Shown: positions 11,625 through 23,814, counted from the stretch's first letter. The stretch: DNA of 64,000 nt from Stromatinia cepivora (GCA_014898415.1 RCTD01000004.1:1363001-1427000), one strand, 5' to 3'. The notes: generated from the letters alone by a model not told the origin. Numbers and translations are program-made.

Positions 11625-12530
11625 CTTCCTTTCCCCAAGCTGACGCACGACGATAAGCTTGGCGGGGACCGCTAAGAACCTTGTTTATCTAAGCCCAATG
11701 CTTCTTCACTTTGAGTTCAAATGTGTGTGGGGAAGCGCCAGTACGAACGGGAGTGGGAATCTCAGAGGAGAGGGATGTCAATCAATAAAAATGATAATTT
11801 TTCTTGACAGGAAATAACGAGTATGTTGTGCAGCACGTTTCACATTTAAAGAAGATTAGAGTAGATTATTTGCTTATCACACAAAGAGGACAACCCCTCA
11901 CTCTCGTCCCCAGGTACTCCCCTCATCTGCTCGTACATCGCCAATACCTAGGTATTATTTTCATCTGTTATTGGTTGAATCTAACAAGGAAGCATTATTT
12001 CATCCCTTCTCGAGTCATGTCTCGTGGTATATACAGATGAGAAGGGATCCTGATTGGAATTAAAGCCCCGAAGTGTGAACAAGATACCCGGTGATAGGTA
12101 GATTTTATAGGATGCCAAGATATCTAGGTATCCGAAATCCAACATCAATATATTTTGCTTGTGACTATACTTTTGGATCAACTGAATATCTGAGATGATA
12201 AGAAACCCAGTCCTGGAAATGATTTGTAAAAGGCACATACAATCCAACACACATTTCGTAGATAAAAAGCCCAATGATAGATAGAGAGAACCAAAGTCAT
12301 TTTTCTATATCGATTCTTTTCTATACTACATGCAGTGCGCTCATGAAAAATGGGAGATCTGATCTGTATGCAATGCAGTGCTCAAAAAAGGATTTTGGTT
12401 TCATATTTGTACAATACCACCATCCTCCAACATTTCCTCCCAGCCCCTCCCCATTCATCTAAAAAGTTGGTGATGTTTTCTTGTCCAGTTGAGGGTGCTT
12501 AATTCCGTGATGTGGTAAAGCTTCAACGGT
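11625..12530. other. Intergenic region between the FLVCR-like gene and QCR6
   Basis: It contains the promoter of the FLVCR-like gene and the 3' flank of QCR6. Short open frames on both strands have no recognisable content. I see no gene. Confidence 0.5.
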
Positions 12531-13409
12531 TTACTTGAGGACGTTCCAGAGCTTTGGGGCAGCGCAGGCGGTGGCGCAGTGTGCGAGATGGAAGACTAGT
12601 TGTATTTATCAGTATATAAATGGTAGGTGGGGTGTAGGGTACATACACTCTTCAACGCAGTCCTCGCCAGGGACTTGTTCCTTACCACTTGTAACTCGCT
12701 CAACACACTCATCATAATGGTGCTTAGAAGGAGCACAAGCTTTTGATTCCTTGCATTCTGTAGGGTATTAGCCTCTATCCTCATAACCAAGTAGTTGTAG
12801 ACCTGAAGCAGCTTCAGGAAATCCCAAAGGTTTCTGCATAGTTTGTTTTTGTGATTTCCCAGCTCTGCTCAAGATTCATTCTAGTGTAGAAAGATAGTAA
12901 CTTACCCTCCTCAAGCTTATCTTTTGGGTCAACCATCTCCTCTTCATCTTCTTCTTCCTCTTCTTCTTCCTCCGCCTCAGGCTCCTCATCCTTTGATTCT
13001 TCTTCCTCAGCGGCCTTGGCTGCCCTCTTGTCTGGAGTGGGTCCGGATGGATCCTAAAAACAGACTCACGTTAGCACATATCAAATCCAAGTTTGTATGA
13101 TGGTTTTCAGGCATTCTCCATCCATCCAGATGTATCCCGAGCCCCCGCACACATCCAGAAAGCGTTTCATGCCCCCCTCCAGTCTTATCTACCCTCAGTC
13201 TCCCTCCCATTCTCAACCCCGCATCTAAATCAAACCCAACACAAAGGCAAAAACAAAAGCAAACATACCGCTGCCTCTCCCTCTCCTTCTTCATGCTTTT
13301 GTGCGGGAGTCTTCGTCGTACTCGACCCTCCAGAAACCGCCTCCGCTTCAGCCTCGCTCCATGGTTTAGCAGCCGATACAAGATCGCTCCAGGTGTCGAA
13401 GAAACCCAT
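12531..13409 (-). CDS. QCR6: Ubiquinol-cytochrome c reductase hinge protein, complex III subunit 6 (QCR6)
   Basis: This acidic subunit of mitochondrial complex III helps cytochrome c bind to cytochrome c1. The exons (minus strand) are 13269-13409, 12906-13053, 12647-12757 and 12531-12595; donors are GTATGT, GTAAGT and GTATGT, and the phases join exactly to 154 residues. The start ATG gives MGFFDTWSDLV. A long Glu/Asp run (DEEPEAEEEEEE) precedes the conserved Cys-rich helical hairpin: ECKESKACAPSKHHYDECVE, then GEDCVEEFFHLAHCATACAA, ending PKLWNVLK. The paired Cys positions form the two disulfides known in the family. The protein lacks an obvious cleaved presequence, as in other hinge proteins. 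Confidence 0.95.
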
Positions 13410-13991
13410 TTTTACAATTGATTTCAGGAGTTTGAACCAATTGTATAATGTTGAGTATGTTGTGGTCTTGGTGGTAGAATGCTATCTGATACGGTCAAAA
13501 TCCAGCGTGTCGGATGAGAAATGATCCTCGCCAAAATTGAGGCCTCAGTTGCAATTGGTCAAATTTGATTGGTCGGTGAGTTTTGGTTCCTGGTTTTTCC
13601 GACATCAATCCGAAATTTATCATCGGTGTAAAAATTGTTGCTGTGTTTATAGAGCACATTTTACAGAATGTATAATAATTGTTAATTGACATTGTTTTTC
13701 ATTTCTCATTCATTTCTCATGGTATAACAGCTATCTTTGACAATTTTTGACATCAATTCCATCTTGAAGCAATTTATCATCAACCTCTCGAACGCCGTTG
13801 CAGTGCTGCTTTATACCCCATTTCTCATCATAGACCATGCCAAGTCCTAGATGTAAATTTGTGATAGAAGAACGCCTTTCCCCTCCATAAGTCCCGCGAA
13901 CTTTCCAGCATTCATTTATTCATGACTTCGTAATACCCAATGTAACAAAACGTTTGTAACACAGCATGCTGTATGTGTTGCTTGCCCCGTC
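13410..13991. other. Promoter region of QCR6 and 3' flank of the WBP2-like gene
   Basis: About 580 bases without a gene, between two minus-strand genes. No strong regulatory motif stands out. Confidence 0.5.
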
Positions 13992-14835
13992 TCATTGCCT
14001 CTCAGCCTGCTCTCGTAATCGCTGATCCAGATCCACCGAGACGGCTTGTGCTTGTGCTTCTTCATAATCTGGAGGGGGCTCAGCTGGCGCGGTGAAGGTT
14101 TCGGGCCGTGACGAACTTCCAGTTGTGCTTGCTACCCCGCTATCTTGAGTTACAATAGGTGCTTCACCTGTAACCTCCCTCGCAGGTTCATAAGCAGGCA
14201 ATTGCTCTAGATCCATGTTCGCCAAATCAACACCACTCGTCCCTCTTCCTCCATGTTCCCGTGCGACACTATAAGCTTGGTATAGACGCTCTTTTATTTG
14301 TTCTAGACAAGAATGAAAATCGAATGCCCCGCCTTCTCTGAATGTCATCTTGAGCTCGACCGAAGGACAATCCGGGGGGATTCCACCTCCCGGAACTGGC
14401 TTGCAGAGGGCAGTCCAGTAATTGGCGCCGAAGAACGGCGCACGAACGTAGCTATCTTGCAGGTTCGAGATGGGTGAAGAAAAAGATTGAAGCTCGGGAG
14501 TGGGTGAACTCGGGAGATAAACTATCTTTAATGAAAATTAGTAAATAGTTTTAAAATGAGAGAGAGAGAAAGGATGCACCTACTCTTTGATTGCTAATAT
14601 ATACGATTCCAGAATCGCTTTTAGCTGCGTATGGCTCCGCGCCAGCAGGAGTAGTCGTAGAAATTTGTAAACTCGTTCGAGGAGGTGAGGCATAGAGAAT
14701 TCGTTCATTAGGAAGTTTGACGAATCCAGCCTCATTAGAGGTCATCACCCAACTTTTTTCGCGAGCAGATTTTAGCATTGCTTCTTGTGCCATTTGCAAG
14801 GCATAAAGATGTTGTTCTTGGTGAAAAGCATACAT
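13992..14835 (-). CDS. WBP2-like GRAM-domain protein with PPxY motif
   Basis: The exons (minus strand) are 14584-14835 and 13992-14525; the 58-base intron has a GTAGGT donor and an AAAG acceptor and joins in phase 0, giving 261 residues. The start is ATG 14835 (MYAFHQEQ). Residues 20-150 match the WBP2/GRAM-type PH fold: WVMTSNEAGFVKLPNERILY, GIVYISNQRIVYLPSS, then SYVRAPFFGANYWTALCKPV and the hydrophobic FREGGAFDFHSCLEQIKERL. The C-terminal third is Pro/Ala/Glu-rich with LPAYEP and PPPDY (a PPxY ligand for WW domains). Mammalian WBP2 binds YAP and NEDD4-family ligases; by analogy a fungal partner would be an Rsp5-type ubiquitin ligase. That partner is inference. Confidence 0.85.
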
Positions 14836-15807
14836 GATTGAGAAATTGGAGGTAAATAACAAGAAGGAGAAAGAATTGAGGGTAAAGAATGGAAAGAAGG
14901 GAAAGTAGAAATTGAAGGCAATGAAATACTACACACTACAGAAACCACAAGGGACGACTATTTACTCACTTGATTGACATTATCAACTGCCTACCGGAAG
15001 TGTTTCTGTATCCGCTAAGGTATGATAGGGTCTTTCGAAAGGTGTGGGTCGGAAAGTAATAGAGGTGTAAATGCAACCGGTAGGTAAGTTAACTGGTAGT
15101 TATTGTGGGAGAAGCAGGGGAAACAGATATCAGTATGTGAATGGATAGAAGTGCTACAAGCGTGAGACCACACTCGCAGTAATCGTCACGGAACGGTAAG
15201 AGGAGTGGGAATATAGACTTGAACCCTTCCACACTTTTTCCTAGAACGTCGAAGCTAGGTCCTGATAGCGGGGGCAGATACAGTGGTTGTATGGAAGAGA
15301 GGATTGGGTCTCCAATTCATCTAATAAAATGATTGGTGGAAGAGAGTATGAAATAGTCTCGCTTGATGATTTTTGGGATTTTTTTGGGTGGATGGGAAAA
15401 CGGATGATCTGGCTGGTGTAGGCGTAGTCGTAGGCTTTGTTTGTTGTTCTGGAGCTGGGGGTTTTGGGTAGTAATGGTATGGTAAGGATTATAGCGTATC
15501 AATAAGGGTTTCTTCCAAGGCTGACTGGTTGTGTTGTTCTTCTTATGGATTTGTCGCAGATAAAGTTCTACCTAGTCGTCGTTCTTCATTTTCTAGAAGT
15601 TCATAGGTTGATGTGGGTGAATACGAGATTTGATTTGGTAGTTTTTGAGTTTGGTCGGTAAGTGCCCGCTGCACCGAGTTTCTGACGCCTTACCTTATTA
15701 TTATAGTACCTAGCCAGTAAGAACTTTGAAACTAAAGGTCTAACTACTAATAGATGCCTTATCGATAACTTCGCTGTTTCAATGTTTCAATAAGTATAAG
15801 TTTCAAG
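14836..15807. other. Intergenic region upstream of the WBP2-like gene
   Basis: Contains the WBP2-like promoter. I see no gene and no strong motif. Confidence 0.5.
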
Positions 15808-15925
15808 GTCACGATTCATTTCAATGTCCCAATTCATTTCAATGTCCCAATTCATTTCAATGTCCCAATTCATTTCAATGTCCCAATTCATTTCAATGTC
15901 CCAATTCATTTCAGTGTCCTAATGT
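15808..15925. repeat. 18-base minisatellite
   Basis: Five near-perfect copies and one or two degenerate copies of an 18-base unit (ATTCATTTCAATGTCCCA). The unit length is half that of the 36-base repeat in the HSP70 intron, and both contain TTTCAAT and CATCCCA/GTCCCA-like words. A common origin is possible but unproven. Confidence 0.85.
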
Positions 15926-18388
15926 ATTCCAATATTGTATAATCCTACAAGATTTACCGTCTTAGCATTAGGCCAATCCCTGAGCGAATGGATATTGAGC
16001 CAATTCTGGTTCGTTAGGTACACTCTCTAGCCATGAGATCGAGATCACGGAGGTGGTCTAACAATGCTGGTCCACTCAATCTTGAAATACAATTGATCCA
16101 AACACATCCTCATTTCTCTCCACTCCTCTCCTCTCCTAACAAAATCCAACCCCCCCTCACATCACATCACAATCTACAATCTACATAAGCACATCACAAT
16201 CAACATAAGCACATAATCTTCCAACACAAACCAGTCGGGTATCAGCTTTTCCTTCCATTCCATATAATACCATGTCCTACTAGGTATGTCATGGCACTTC
16301 AAGGTACTCGTACCTACGTACACATGCAAGACCTGCATACATACTCGGTACAGAATCCGCCACCAACCAAACCCATACATATCTAGTAGTCTAAATCAAC
16401 ATACTAAGAGTATGAGGTATAGCTAGGTATGAAAAGTCTCCGAGGTGGGGAAGGCCTTATTTGGATGTTGGGATGAAAATGAAATACGAGGAAAGATTTC
16501 TTTTTGGAAACGGACTCACAGGAATCGACTCCGAAGAATAAAAGAGTGATATCACAACCCTTTTCTCTTGATGCACGCAAAGCATGTTCAGGGGTCCTAA
16601 GAGAATGAATTAATAGCAGCAATAGTCACTTTTCTTCCTAAAGGAGAAGCATACTGCAGGAACTGCCTCATCTATGTGGAGTTCAACATCCAATTCAACT
16701 CCGGAGGATGAGACACCGGTAGTGATATCAGCATCCAAAGTTTCCACTCGTAGCGGACGCACAGTATATTGGGGGCCTTTCAATGCTCAATAAAATCCTA
16801 TTACGAAGAATGAAATACATCAGGCTCTCAATGTTCAAGTGTCTTACGAATAATGAGTGGATAGTATCAGCAGTCATTTTTCTTAACGAAAAGCATGTAG
16901 GAACGTTTCATTGTACGGGATTTCAATATCCATTTCTATTTTCAAATTAAACTCCTACAATATAGTCTACTATTTCCCTACGGAAAAGCATATCTTAACC
17001 ACTTAATATATCATTCATAAGAATCCTAATACCATACCCAATCTCCAGCCCTACCCAGAAGAACAAAAAACCCGATACCCAATACCCATCAACCACCCTC
17101 CCCCACGAACCTTCCCCCAGGTATATCCATCCATAATCGTTCCCTTAACCCATACAGATTTTAACCATTTCTCAATTACAACAGAAAACCCCGAATGCCA
17201 TATTCTATACCTACATATCATATCATATCATTCCCAATAATTTGAATATTCAAAAGTTTTCCAAAGAATCATGAGATCCCCAATCTCCAACTCTGTCTAA
17301 AAGAACTAAACATCCATACCCAACACCCAGCACCCAGCACCCAAATATCATCGAACACCCTCCCCCATGAACTTTCTTCCGAAATATCTATTCTGTCCTC
17401 CCTTATGGATTTTCTATCAAAGTATATCTTATATTGTTTCTTCGAACCTATATTATAACATTCCTATTTCTATCCCTCAATATCCAATACTATTCCGAAG
17501 AACCTCAGATCCCCAACCTCCAAATCCATCCAAAAGAATAAAATAATATAATAAATAATGACAACATTAACCCACCATCCCTCCCATCCATCATTTTCTC
17601 TTTAATATACCTAATATATATTAATCCCCCCCCCAACCCCCTTTCACACAAACTTCCCCACGAAATACATCCCATATCCCATATCCCATCCCCTCAATCT
17701 CCCCAACCTGCTCAACCTCCAAACCCACCCAAAAAAATCCCCAAGATCCTCAATATCCTCAATAAGGAATTCTACACCAGAAGAACGAGCCGCCTTAATT
17801 TGGTATTTTGATAGCGGATAAAAACCCACACATTCATCACCTTTCAAAAAGCCTTCAAAAAGCCAAGAGCCGGTAATAAGTATCGCTGTAATCACAGCTA
17901 TTGAACCAGACAATCCATTGTCCCTAGGAGATTGAGATGTTGAACGGTAGATTGTCTATTTAGGTACAGTAAGTAGGGTTCGAAAGAAAGGAATCATAAG
18001 AGGAATACTAATAAGGACAATTCGATGTTTGAAGTGGTATGTACAACAATCAAAAGTCTATTTAGCTTAAGAAAGACCTTCACTCGGCAAAATAACACTA
18101 GAGGACAAATTCATTGTCTGTGGTGACAAAGGTGCTTTCACAAAACAGTCACATTCATTTTGGAATCAAAGGTAAATATTATTTAATGGTCTTAAATTTT
18201 TGTGCTCCTATTTAAAGCTGTATTACATCAAAAACACCGGCTTTTCCGGTGTAGAAAAGCAGACCGCAAATCTAACCACAATAAAAAACCCAGTAAAACA
18301 CCCAATTACCATCGTGTGATGAATATCACGGTGGGAGTGTTATCATATGCAGATTAAAGGAAATTCGTCAAGAGAAAAAGAAAAACAT
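15926..18388. other. Gene-poor region with decayed tandem duplications
   Basis: No convincing gene in about 2.4 kb. Segments recur at roughly 230-base spacing: GATCCCCAATCTCCAA-like sequence near 17035, 17275 and 17505, with CACCCTCCCCCA-like sequence after two of them, and CAGCAGTCA/CAGCAATAGTCA with AAGCAT near 16615 and 16870. A 90-codon frame at 17644-17913 lies inside this and lacks an ATG start or a domain. Confidence 0.5.
16600..17800. repeat. Degenerate tandem duplication, about 230-base unit
   Basis: At least three to five diverged copies, recognised by the ordered words AGTCA..TTTTCTT..AAGCAT, then CCCCAATCTCC, then CACCCTCCCCCATGAAC. Substitutions and length changes separate copies, so the array is old. 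Confidence 0.55.
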
Positions 18389-20928
18389 TTAGTCAACCTC
18401 CTCGATCTCAGCATCTTGAGCTGGCTCTCCACCAGCACCACCAGCACCGGAGGTAGCCTTCTTGATGGCTGCCTCAAGGTCAGCCTCTTGTTGTGCGTAC
18501 TCCTCCTTGGTAGCTTGTTGGTTCTCATCAACCCAAGCGACGATCTTGTCAACGGTGGCTTGCAACTCAGACTTGGCAGCTGGGTCTGGGATGGATTTGG
18601 AGAGCTCGTGATCAGCTTCAGACAAAGAGCTTCTGATTTGGTATGCCTTGCCCTCAAGAGCGTTCTTGGCGGCGACACGTTCAGCCTCAGCCTCATCCTC
18701 AGCCTTGTACTTCTCGGCCTCAGCCAACATACGCTCGATATCCTCCTTGGACAAGCGACCCTTGTCGTTGGTGATGACAATCTTGTTGGACTTTCCGGTT
18801 CCCTTCTCGAGAGCAGAGACGTTCATGATTCCGTTGGCATCAAGATCGAAAGTAACCTCAATTTGAGGAACACCACGTGGTGCAGGTGGGATACCAGTGA
18901 GCTCGAATTTACCCAAGAGGTTGTTGTCCTTGGTGCGTTGACGTTCGCCCTCGAAGACTTGGATGAGAACACCAGGTTGGTTGTCGGAGAAGGTAGAGAA
19001 GACCTCTGACTTCTTGGTTGGGATGGTGGTGTTTCTTGGAATGAGCTTGGTCATTTGTCCACCAGCAGTCTCGATACCGAGAGACAATGGGGCAACATCG
19101 AGGAGGAGGATCTCGTTAGTGGACTTGGATGAAGTGTCACCGGAGAGAATGGCAGCCTGGACGGCAGCACCGTATGCAACAGCCTCATCAGGGTTGATGG
19201 ACTTGTTTGGCTCCTTACCGTTGAAGTAATCGGTAATGAGCTTTTGAATACGTGGGATACGGGTGGAACCACCGACGAGGACGATCTCGTGGACTCTGGA
19301 TTTGTCGATCTTGGCATCAGCAAGGACACGGTCGACTGGGGTAGTGGTGGAACGGAAGAGGTCCTGGCAGAGTTCCTCGAAACGAGCACGGGTGATGGAG
19401 GTGTAGAAATCGATACCCTCGAAGAGAGAGTCAATCTCGATGGAGGTTTGAGCGGAGGAGGAAAGAGTACGCTTAGCACGCTCGCATGCAGTTCGGAGAC
19501 GACGGAGAGCACGGGCGTTGGAAGAAAGATCCTGTAAGAAATAATGTTAGCAAGGTGCGAACTTATAGTATTGCAAAAAGCAGTCTAGGAATATCCCCAA
19601 CAGCGCTCTTTCAATGTCTGAACAATTGTGAACAATTGAGAGGCATTTCAATGTTTGAAATACTTTCAACAATCAAAAACATCTCAATACCTGAAATACT
19701 TTCAATAATTACAAGCATCCCAGTATTTTCAATATTTAAAAGCACCTCAGTATTTGAAATACTTTCAATACTTAAACGCATCCCAATGTCTGAAATATTC
19801 TGGATAATTGAAATGCATTTCAATCTTTAAGGTACTCGGGACAATTGAAAGTATCTATGAGATTGAAACCAAATCACTGCAGGAATATGCTCCTAACAGA
19901 GTATTTCAATGTCTAGGATGTGCTCGACAGTCGAACGTAGCTGTGAAATGGAGGGATGACCACTGGAACATCGCTGCTCCCACAGAGCTTTTTCAATGTC
20001 TCAACTATTTTTGACAAATGAAAGTACGCCCGGAGGGGAAGAGGGAGGGAATGAATAAGGGGATAAAGCAGGGAAAGCTAAGTACCTTCTTGTGTTTTCG
20101 TTTGAATTCAGAGACAAAGTGGTTAACAAGACGGTTGTCGAAGTCCTCACCACCCAAGTGAGTGTCACCAGCGGTGGACTTGACCTCGAAGATACCCTCT
20201 TCAATGGTCAAGAGAGAAACATCGAAAGTTCCTCCACCAAGATCGAAGATGAGAACGTTACGCTCACCCTCAATCTTCTTGTCCAAACCGTAAGCAATGG
20301 CAGCTGCGGTAGGTTCGTTGATGATACGGAGAACGTTGAGGCCAGCAATGAGACCAGCGTCCTTGGTAGCTTGACGTTGTGAATCGGTGAAGTAAGCTGG
20401 GACTGTGACGACGGCGTTGTTGACAGTTCCTCCAAGGTAAGCCTCAGCTGTCTCTCTCATCTTGACCAAGATCATAGAAGAAATTTCTTCTGGTGTGAAT
20501 TGCTTAGTCTCGCCCTTGAACTCAACCTCGATAACTGGCTTTCCGGCACGGTCAATGACCTTGAAAGGGAAGTGCTTCATATCGGCTTGGACCTCTGCAT
20601 CTGCGAACTTGCGACCAATCAGACGCTTAGCATCGAAGACAGTGTTGATTGGGTTCATGGCGACTTGGTTCTTGGCGGCATCTCCGATCAAACGCTCGGT
20701 ATCTGTGAAGGCAACGAAGGAAGGTGTGGTACGGTTTCCTTGGTCATTGGCGATAATTTCGATTCTATCATCACGGAAGATACCCACACAGGAGTATGTG
20801 GTACCCAAATCGATACCAATACTAGAAGACATTGTTAGCAATTGTTGTGTTGTTGAAATTGACCTTCGAGCTTAGATAGATCGATAAGGCTGAAGGAGGG
20901 GTTGATGAGCAACTTACGCTGGAGCCAT
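18389..20928 (-). CDS. Cytosolic HSP70 chaperone (SSA type)
   Basis: This is an ATP-dependent chaperone that folds, translocates and disaggregates proteins with J-domain and nucleotide-exchange partners. The exons (minus strand) are 20918-20928, 20086-20821 and 18389-19531, giving 629 residues. The 11-base first exon (MAPA) with a GTAAGT donor is typical of fungal SSA genes. The ATPase signatures are [27 protein letters not shown] and [17 protein letters not shown]. The substrate domain carries [16 protein letters not shown]. The protein ends in EEVD, the cytosolic TPR-cochaperone tag; the C-terminal lid is short, with only a brief Gly-rich linker. Intron 2 is 554 bases and filled with 36-base repeats. 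A canonical heat-shock element lies about 200 bases upstream. Confidence 0.95.
19657..19828 (-). repeat. 36-base tandem repeat inside HSP70 intron 2
   Basis: Four to five imperfect copies of a 36-base unit beginning GAAATACTTTCAA (at 19657, 19693, 19756 and 19792; the middle copy has a deletion). Because 36 is a multiple of three, the transcript-sense frame reads as a 12-residue peptide repeat ([16 protein letters not shown]), but it is intronic and not joined to HSP70. Confidence 0.85.
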
Positions 20929-21124
20929 TTTGTATTAATCTAGTTGTGATATATGAAAAGTTTTCTGAAATTTGAAGAAACTTTTTAAGTTCTTTGATCG
21001 CTTTGAATGAAAAAGAAGAAGAGTAGTGGTATCAAAAAAGGTGTTTGAGAAATATGCAGAATGGAAAAAAGTTGGGTTGAATGAGAGACTTTTAAAGCGA
21101 AAAGTTCGATTCCAGCAGGTTCGA

Positions 21125-21137
21125 TTCTGGAATCTTC
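21125..21137. promoter_or_regulatory. Heat-shock element upstream of HSP70
   Basis: The sequence TTCTGGAATCTTC is a perfect three-unit HSE (TTC-n2-GAA-n2-TTC), 197 bases before the HSP70 ATG. More TTC/GAA units lie just beside it (TTCGATTCC upstream and a TTCCAC...GTGGAA inverted repeat near 21140-21155). HSF1 binding is expected from family knowledge. Confidence 0.8.
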
Positions 21138-23056
21138 TTTTCCACAAGCGGTGGAAATGGTCCGAACTAGAAGGCGGTAGGGCTCTCTCGAATTCACCAC
21201 GACTTTCTAATCGAGGTACAAAGAATCTTATAGATTGATTTATTAAAATAGATTACGATTTTTTTTAATTTCGTTGCCACAGAGTTATCAATTTAGATAG
21301 ATGATATCATTTTTGATTAATTTGATTATATGTTGTTGATATATAATGTTATCCTATTATCACTATGTAATTTTTTGGTTAATATTTTTTGATTTTGGAA
21401 TTCTGCCATTAATTTCTATTTCCATACAAATTCATTGCCCTCAATAACAACTTGAACATAAAGCCCTTTCTGCTACCTACTTTTAACAAGCTGTCTTGTC
21501 TGTTGCAACCCGTTAATCTTCGAATTCTACTATTAATTCTATTTTCATACCGAAATATTTCCTGACTGCCCCTCAACTTTTTTCCAACCCTTTTTTTTCT
21601 ATCGCTTTCTACTGCCCGCCCAATGACGTCGCCTGGTCAATGAGGTCAATGGGTTTATTATATTAACTCTGCGCGAATCTTGTCACTCTGCACAGTAATC
21701 TTTTTAATTTGCCCAGGGTTGAAGATCCACTCAAATCAATAGGAAGAACGAATGAACCTTGATAATTTGTTCACGATTTGCTCCACCCATGAAACAAAAT
21801 TGCTCGTAACTTTTTGGCCATCTCAATTGTACGGAGTACAGTGTAGAATCATCTTGATCAAGAGGCGGAACCCCACCAAGTATCACGTCACAATCAAAAG
21901 ATTTTTTTATCTGCAAGTCAATAATGACAAAAGTGGTGTCATTATCTGGTTGTGAGGGCAACCAAAATGAAACGTTATATCAGGTATGCTATCACGTAAA
22001 AGGGTGTGTTTAGAGTACCTACCTCGTTTCAAATGTACAACTTTGGAAGGGAGAATGAACAGAGCGTTTGGGGAAATTGTATAAAAAGTTGTAGAATTTC
22101 TTTGCTCCGAGATATTGGCCGAAACATCTTTGCTGTGTTGGTCCGATGCGTTTGTCTTTTTGCCTGATGTTGTGTTGTCTACCAAGGTACATGGTAAGGC
22201 TTGAGACAAACTCTTAGCCCTACCCACCTGTCCGATGACTCCAATCTAGGTATTCAGAGATCTTTCACCCATCAACCTGAGGGGCATTTCAAAATTGCCG
22301 CCGGAATTTTGCCATCCCCAACCCACCGTTTCAGCGGCTTGATAGGTAGTGGATCGAACCTTCAAGTTGATGTTGAATTAGCCGCCAGATCACACGCTTT
22401 GTGCCCCTATAATTCTCCTACTCACAAGTCGTAGTTAGATCCAGATCATGTTCAACCGACCTAGTTTCAATACCCAAGAGAAGATTTGTCCACAGTATTG
22501 GGCAAGAAAGAAGCCGCGACTGAAAAATGAGACTACGGAACTTCTTGATAGTAATCTCCTCGTATGCCAACAGTTGACCTCGAAGGACACGGCAGTCACC
22601 TGTTCTGACTCAAACGCTCAAAGTGAAAAAAAATCTAGCCTCATCAATTTGACTCATCAAAATCTGAGATCTGGTGCCACATCTATGAGTCATCTGCCAA
22701 TGCCACTCCAGCCATATGTATTCGGCTAGTCTCACTGAAAGATGTCGAGGCTCTATAATCAGGTCAGTCTCTTTATATTCAAGAACATTAAGAGTCACCC
22801 AGTAACAAACAGAATATATATAACGCCTTACTATCATCTTAATGTCCAGGATTGAGGCTGGGTGTAACGGTAGCTTGCGGCCTTCTCTTCCTGACAATCT
22901 TATTACAATCTTCCCAAAAGAGTCGTTTTACATCGCTGAGACAAGATCATAATGATCCATGACAGATCTGGCGATATGAATGCCTTATCTTGAGCCAGGT
23001 CGCAATGCATAGCCTTTAGATTGTGATGTTCCTGCGTTGCATCACATAGATTTATT

Positions 23057-23254
23057 GTGCCAAGCCCCTTCGTAGATATCTACCGGTACTCATGGTTCAA
23101 TATCGTGGGGAAAACGTGCCAATTGGTATACACCCAGCAGCTCGGGAAATATGAGGAGGCGGTTGTGCTTTTGGAACCACTTCATCGGCAGCACGCATCT
23201 TGTCTCGGCGTGTTGCTTACACAGCCCGGTAAACCGTTGTATTGCATTTCCTGA
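23057..23254 (+). pseudogene. Possible tetratricopeptide-repeat gene remnant
   Basis: One plus-strand frame encodes QLGKYEEAVVLLEPLHRQHA followed by SCLG. This matches the helix-turn-helix pattern of NB-ARC/kinesin-light-chain type TPRs (LGKYEEA...LH...LG). It is isolated, has no start codon of its own and no flanking repeats, so it looks like a fragment left by deletion or RIP. Chance resemblance is possible. Confidence 0.3.
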
Positions 23255-23814
23255 TGTTGCCTTGATGAGTAAATAGTCTAAAGTACTTTCGTTGGTGAAG
23301 TCAACTGCGCCTTGTTACAAACGCTAGCCTCTTAGTTTAACCAATTATATCGCTCGAACCTCAAACATATATTCCCGACTTGATTTCAAACATTTCTTAT
23401 TCCTCTCACATATACATAAAATTCATTTCACTTTAACTCAACCTCAGAAATTCTGTTACATTGTAATTCGGATCTATCGGGTAAATAACAAACTATCAAT
23501 CTCATTCATGTGTCAGAAGCTTTACTTCGCCTTGGGGGCAGAATCGATATCTAAATCCTTGGATACACGGCGCCAATCTCATATGACTTTTTTATCATGG
23601 AATATAAGTACTCACTGGACTTTTCAAATGGGTGAATCATTTTCATAATTCATAGTATTCATAACATCCATAAGTCATAATTAATTAAAGAATAATTAAG
23701 CAAACACCTGGCGCAGTAACCAGTCACCAGGTTACACATATACAAACAACACGTTTATAAATTTCACCAGCCTTTACCAGCTACAAGATCTTAGAACCCC
23801 ACCTTCCTATTCTG

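Larger units (their letters stand above)
20929..23814. other. Intergenic region: HSP70 promoter, then gene-poor DNA
   Basis: After the HSP70 promoter, AT-rich sequence runs to about 21.7 kb. A 93-codon plus-strand frame with an ATG at 22448 (MFNRPSFNTQEK, stop near 22729) is Ser/Leu-rich and unrecognised. A TPR-like remnant lies at about 23130-23215. Otherwise nothing is seen. Confidence 0.4.

Noticed and set aside
17644..17913. 90-codon minus-strand frame
   Set aside because: It lies in the degenerate tandem duplication, lacks an ATG at its start and shows no domain.
18347..19009. 220-codon plus-strand frame opposite HSP70
   Set aside because: Long antisense frames are common over highly expressed HSP70 genes because of codon bias; the HSP70 reading is unambiguous.
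19611..19823. 12-residue repeat peptide from the HSP70 intron
   Set aside because: It is confined to the intron between phase-correct splice sites, so it is recorded as a repeat and not a gene.
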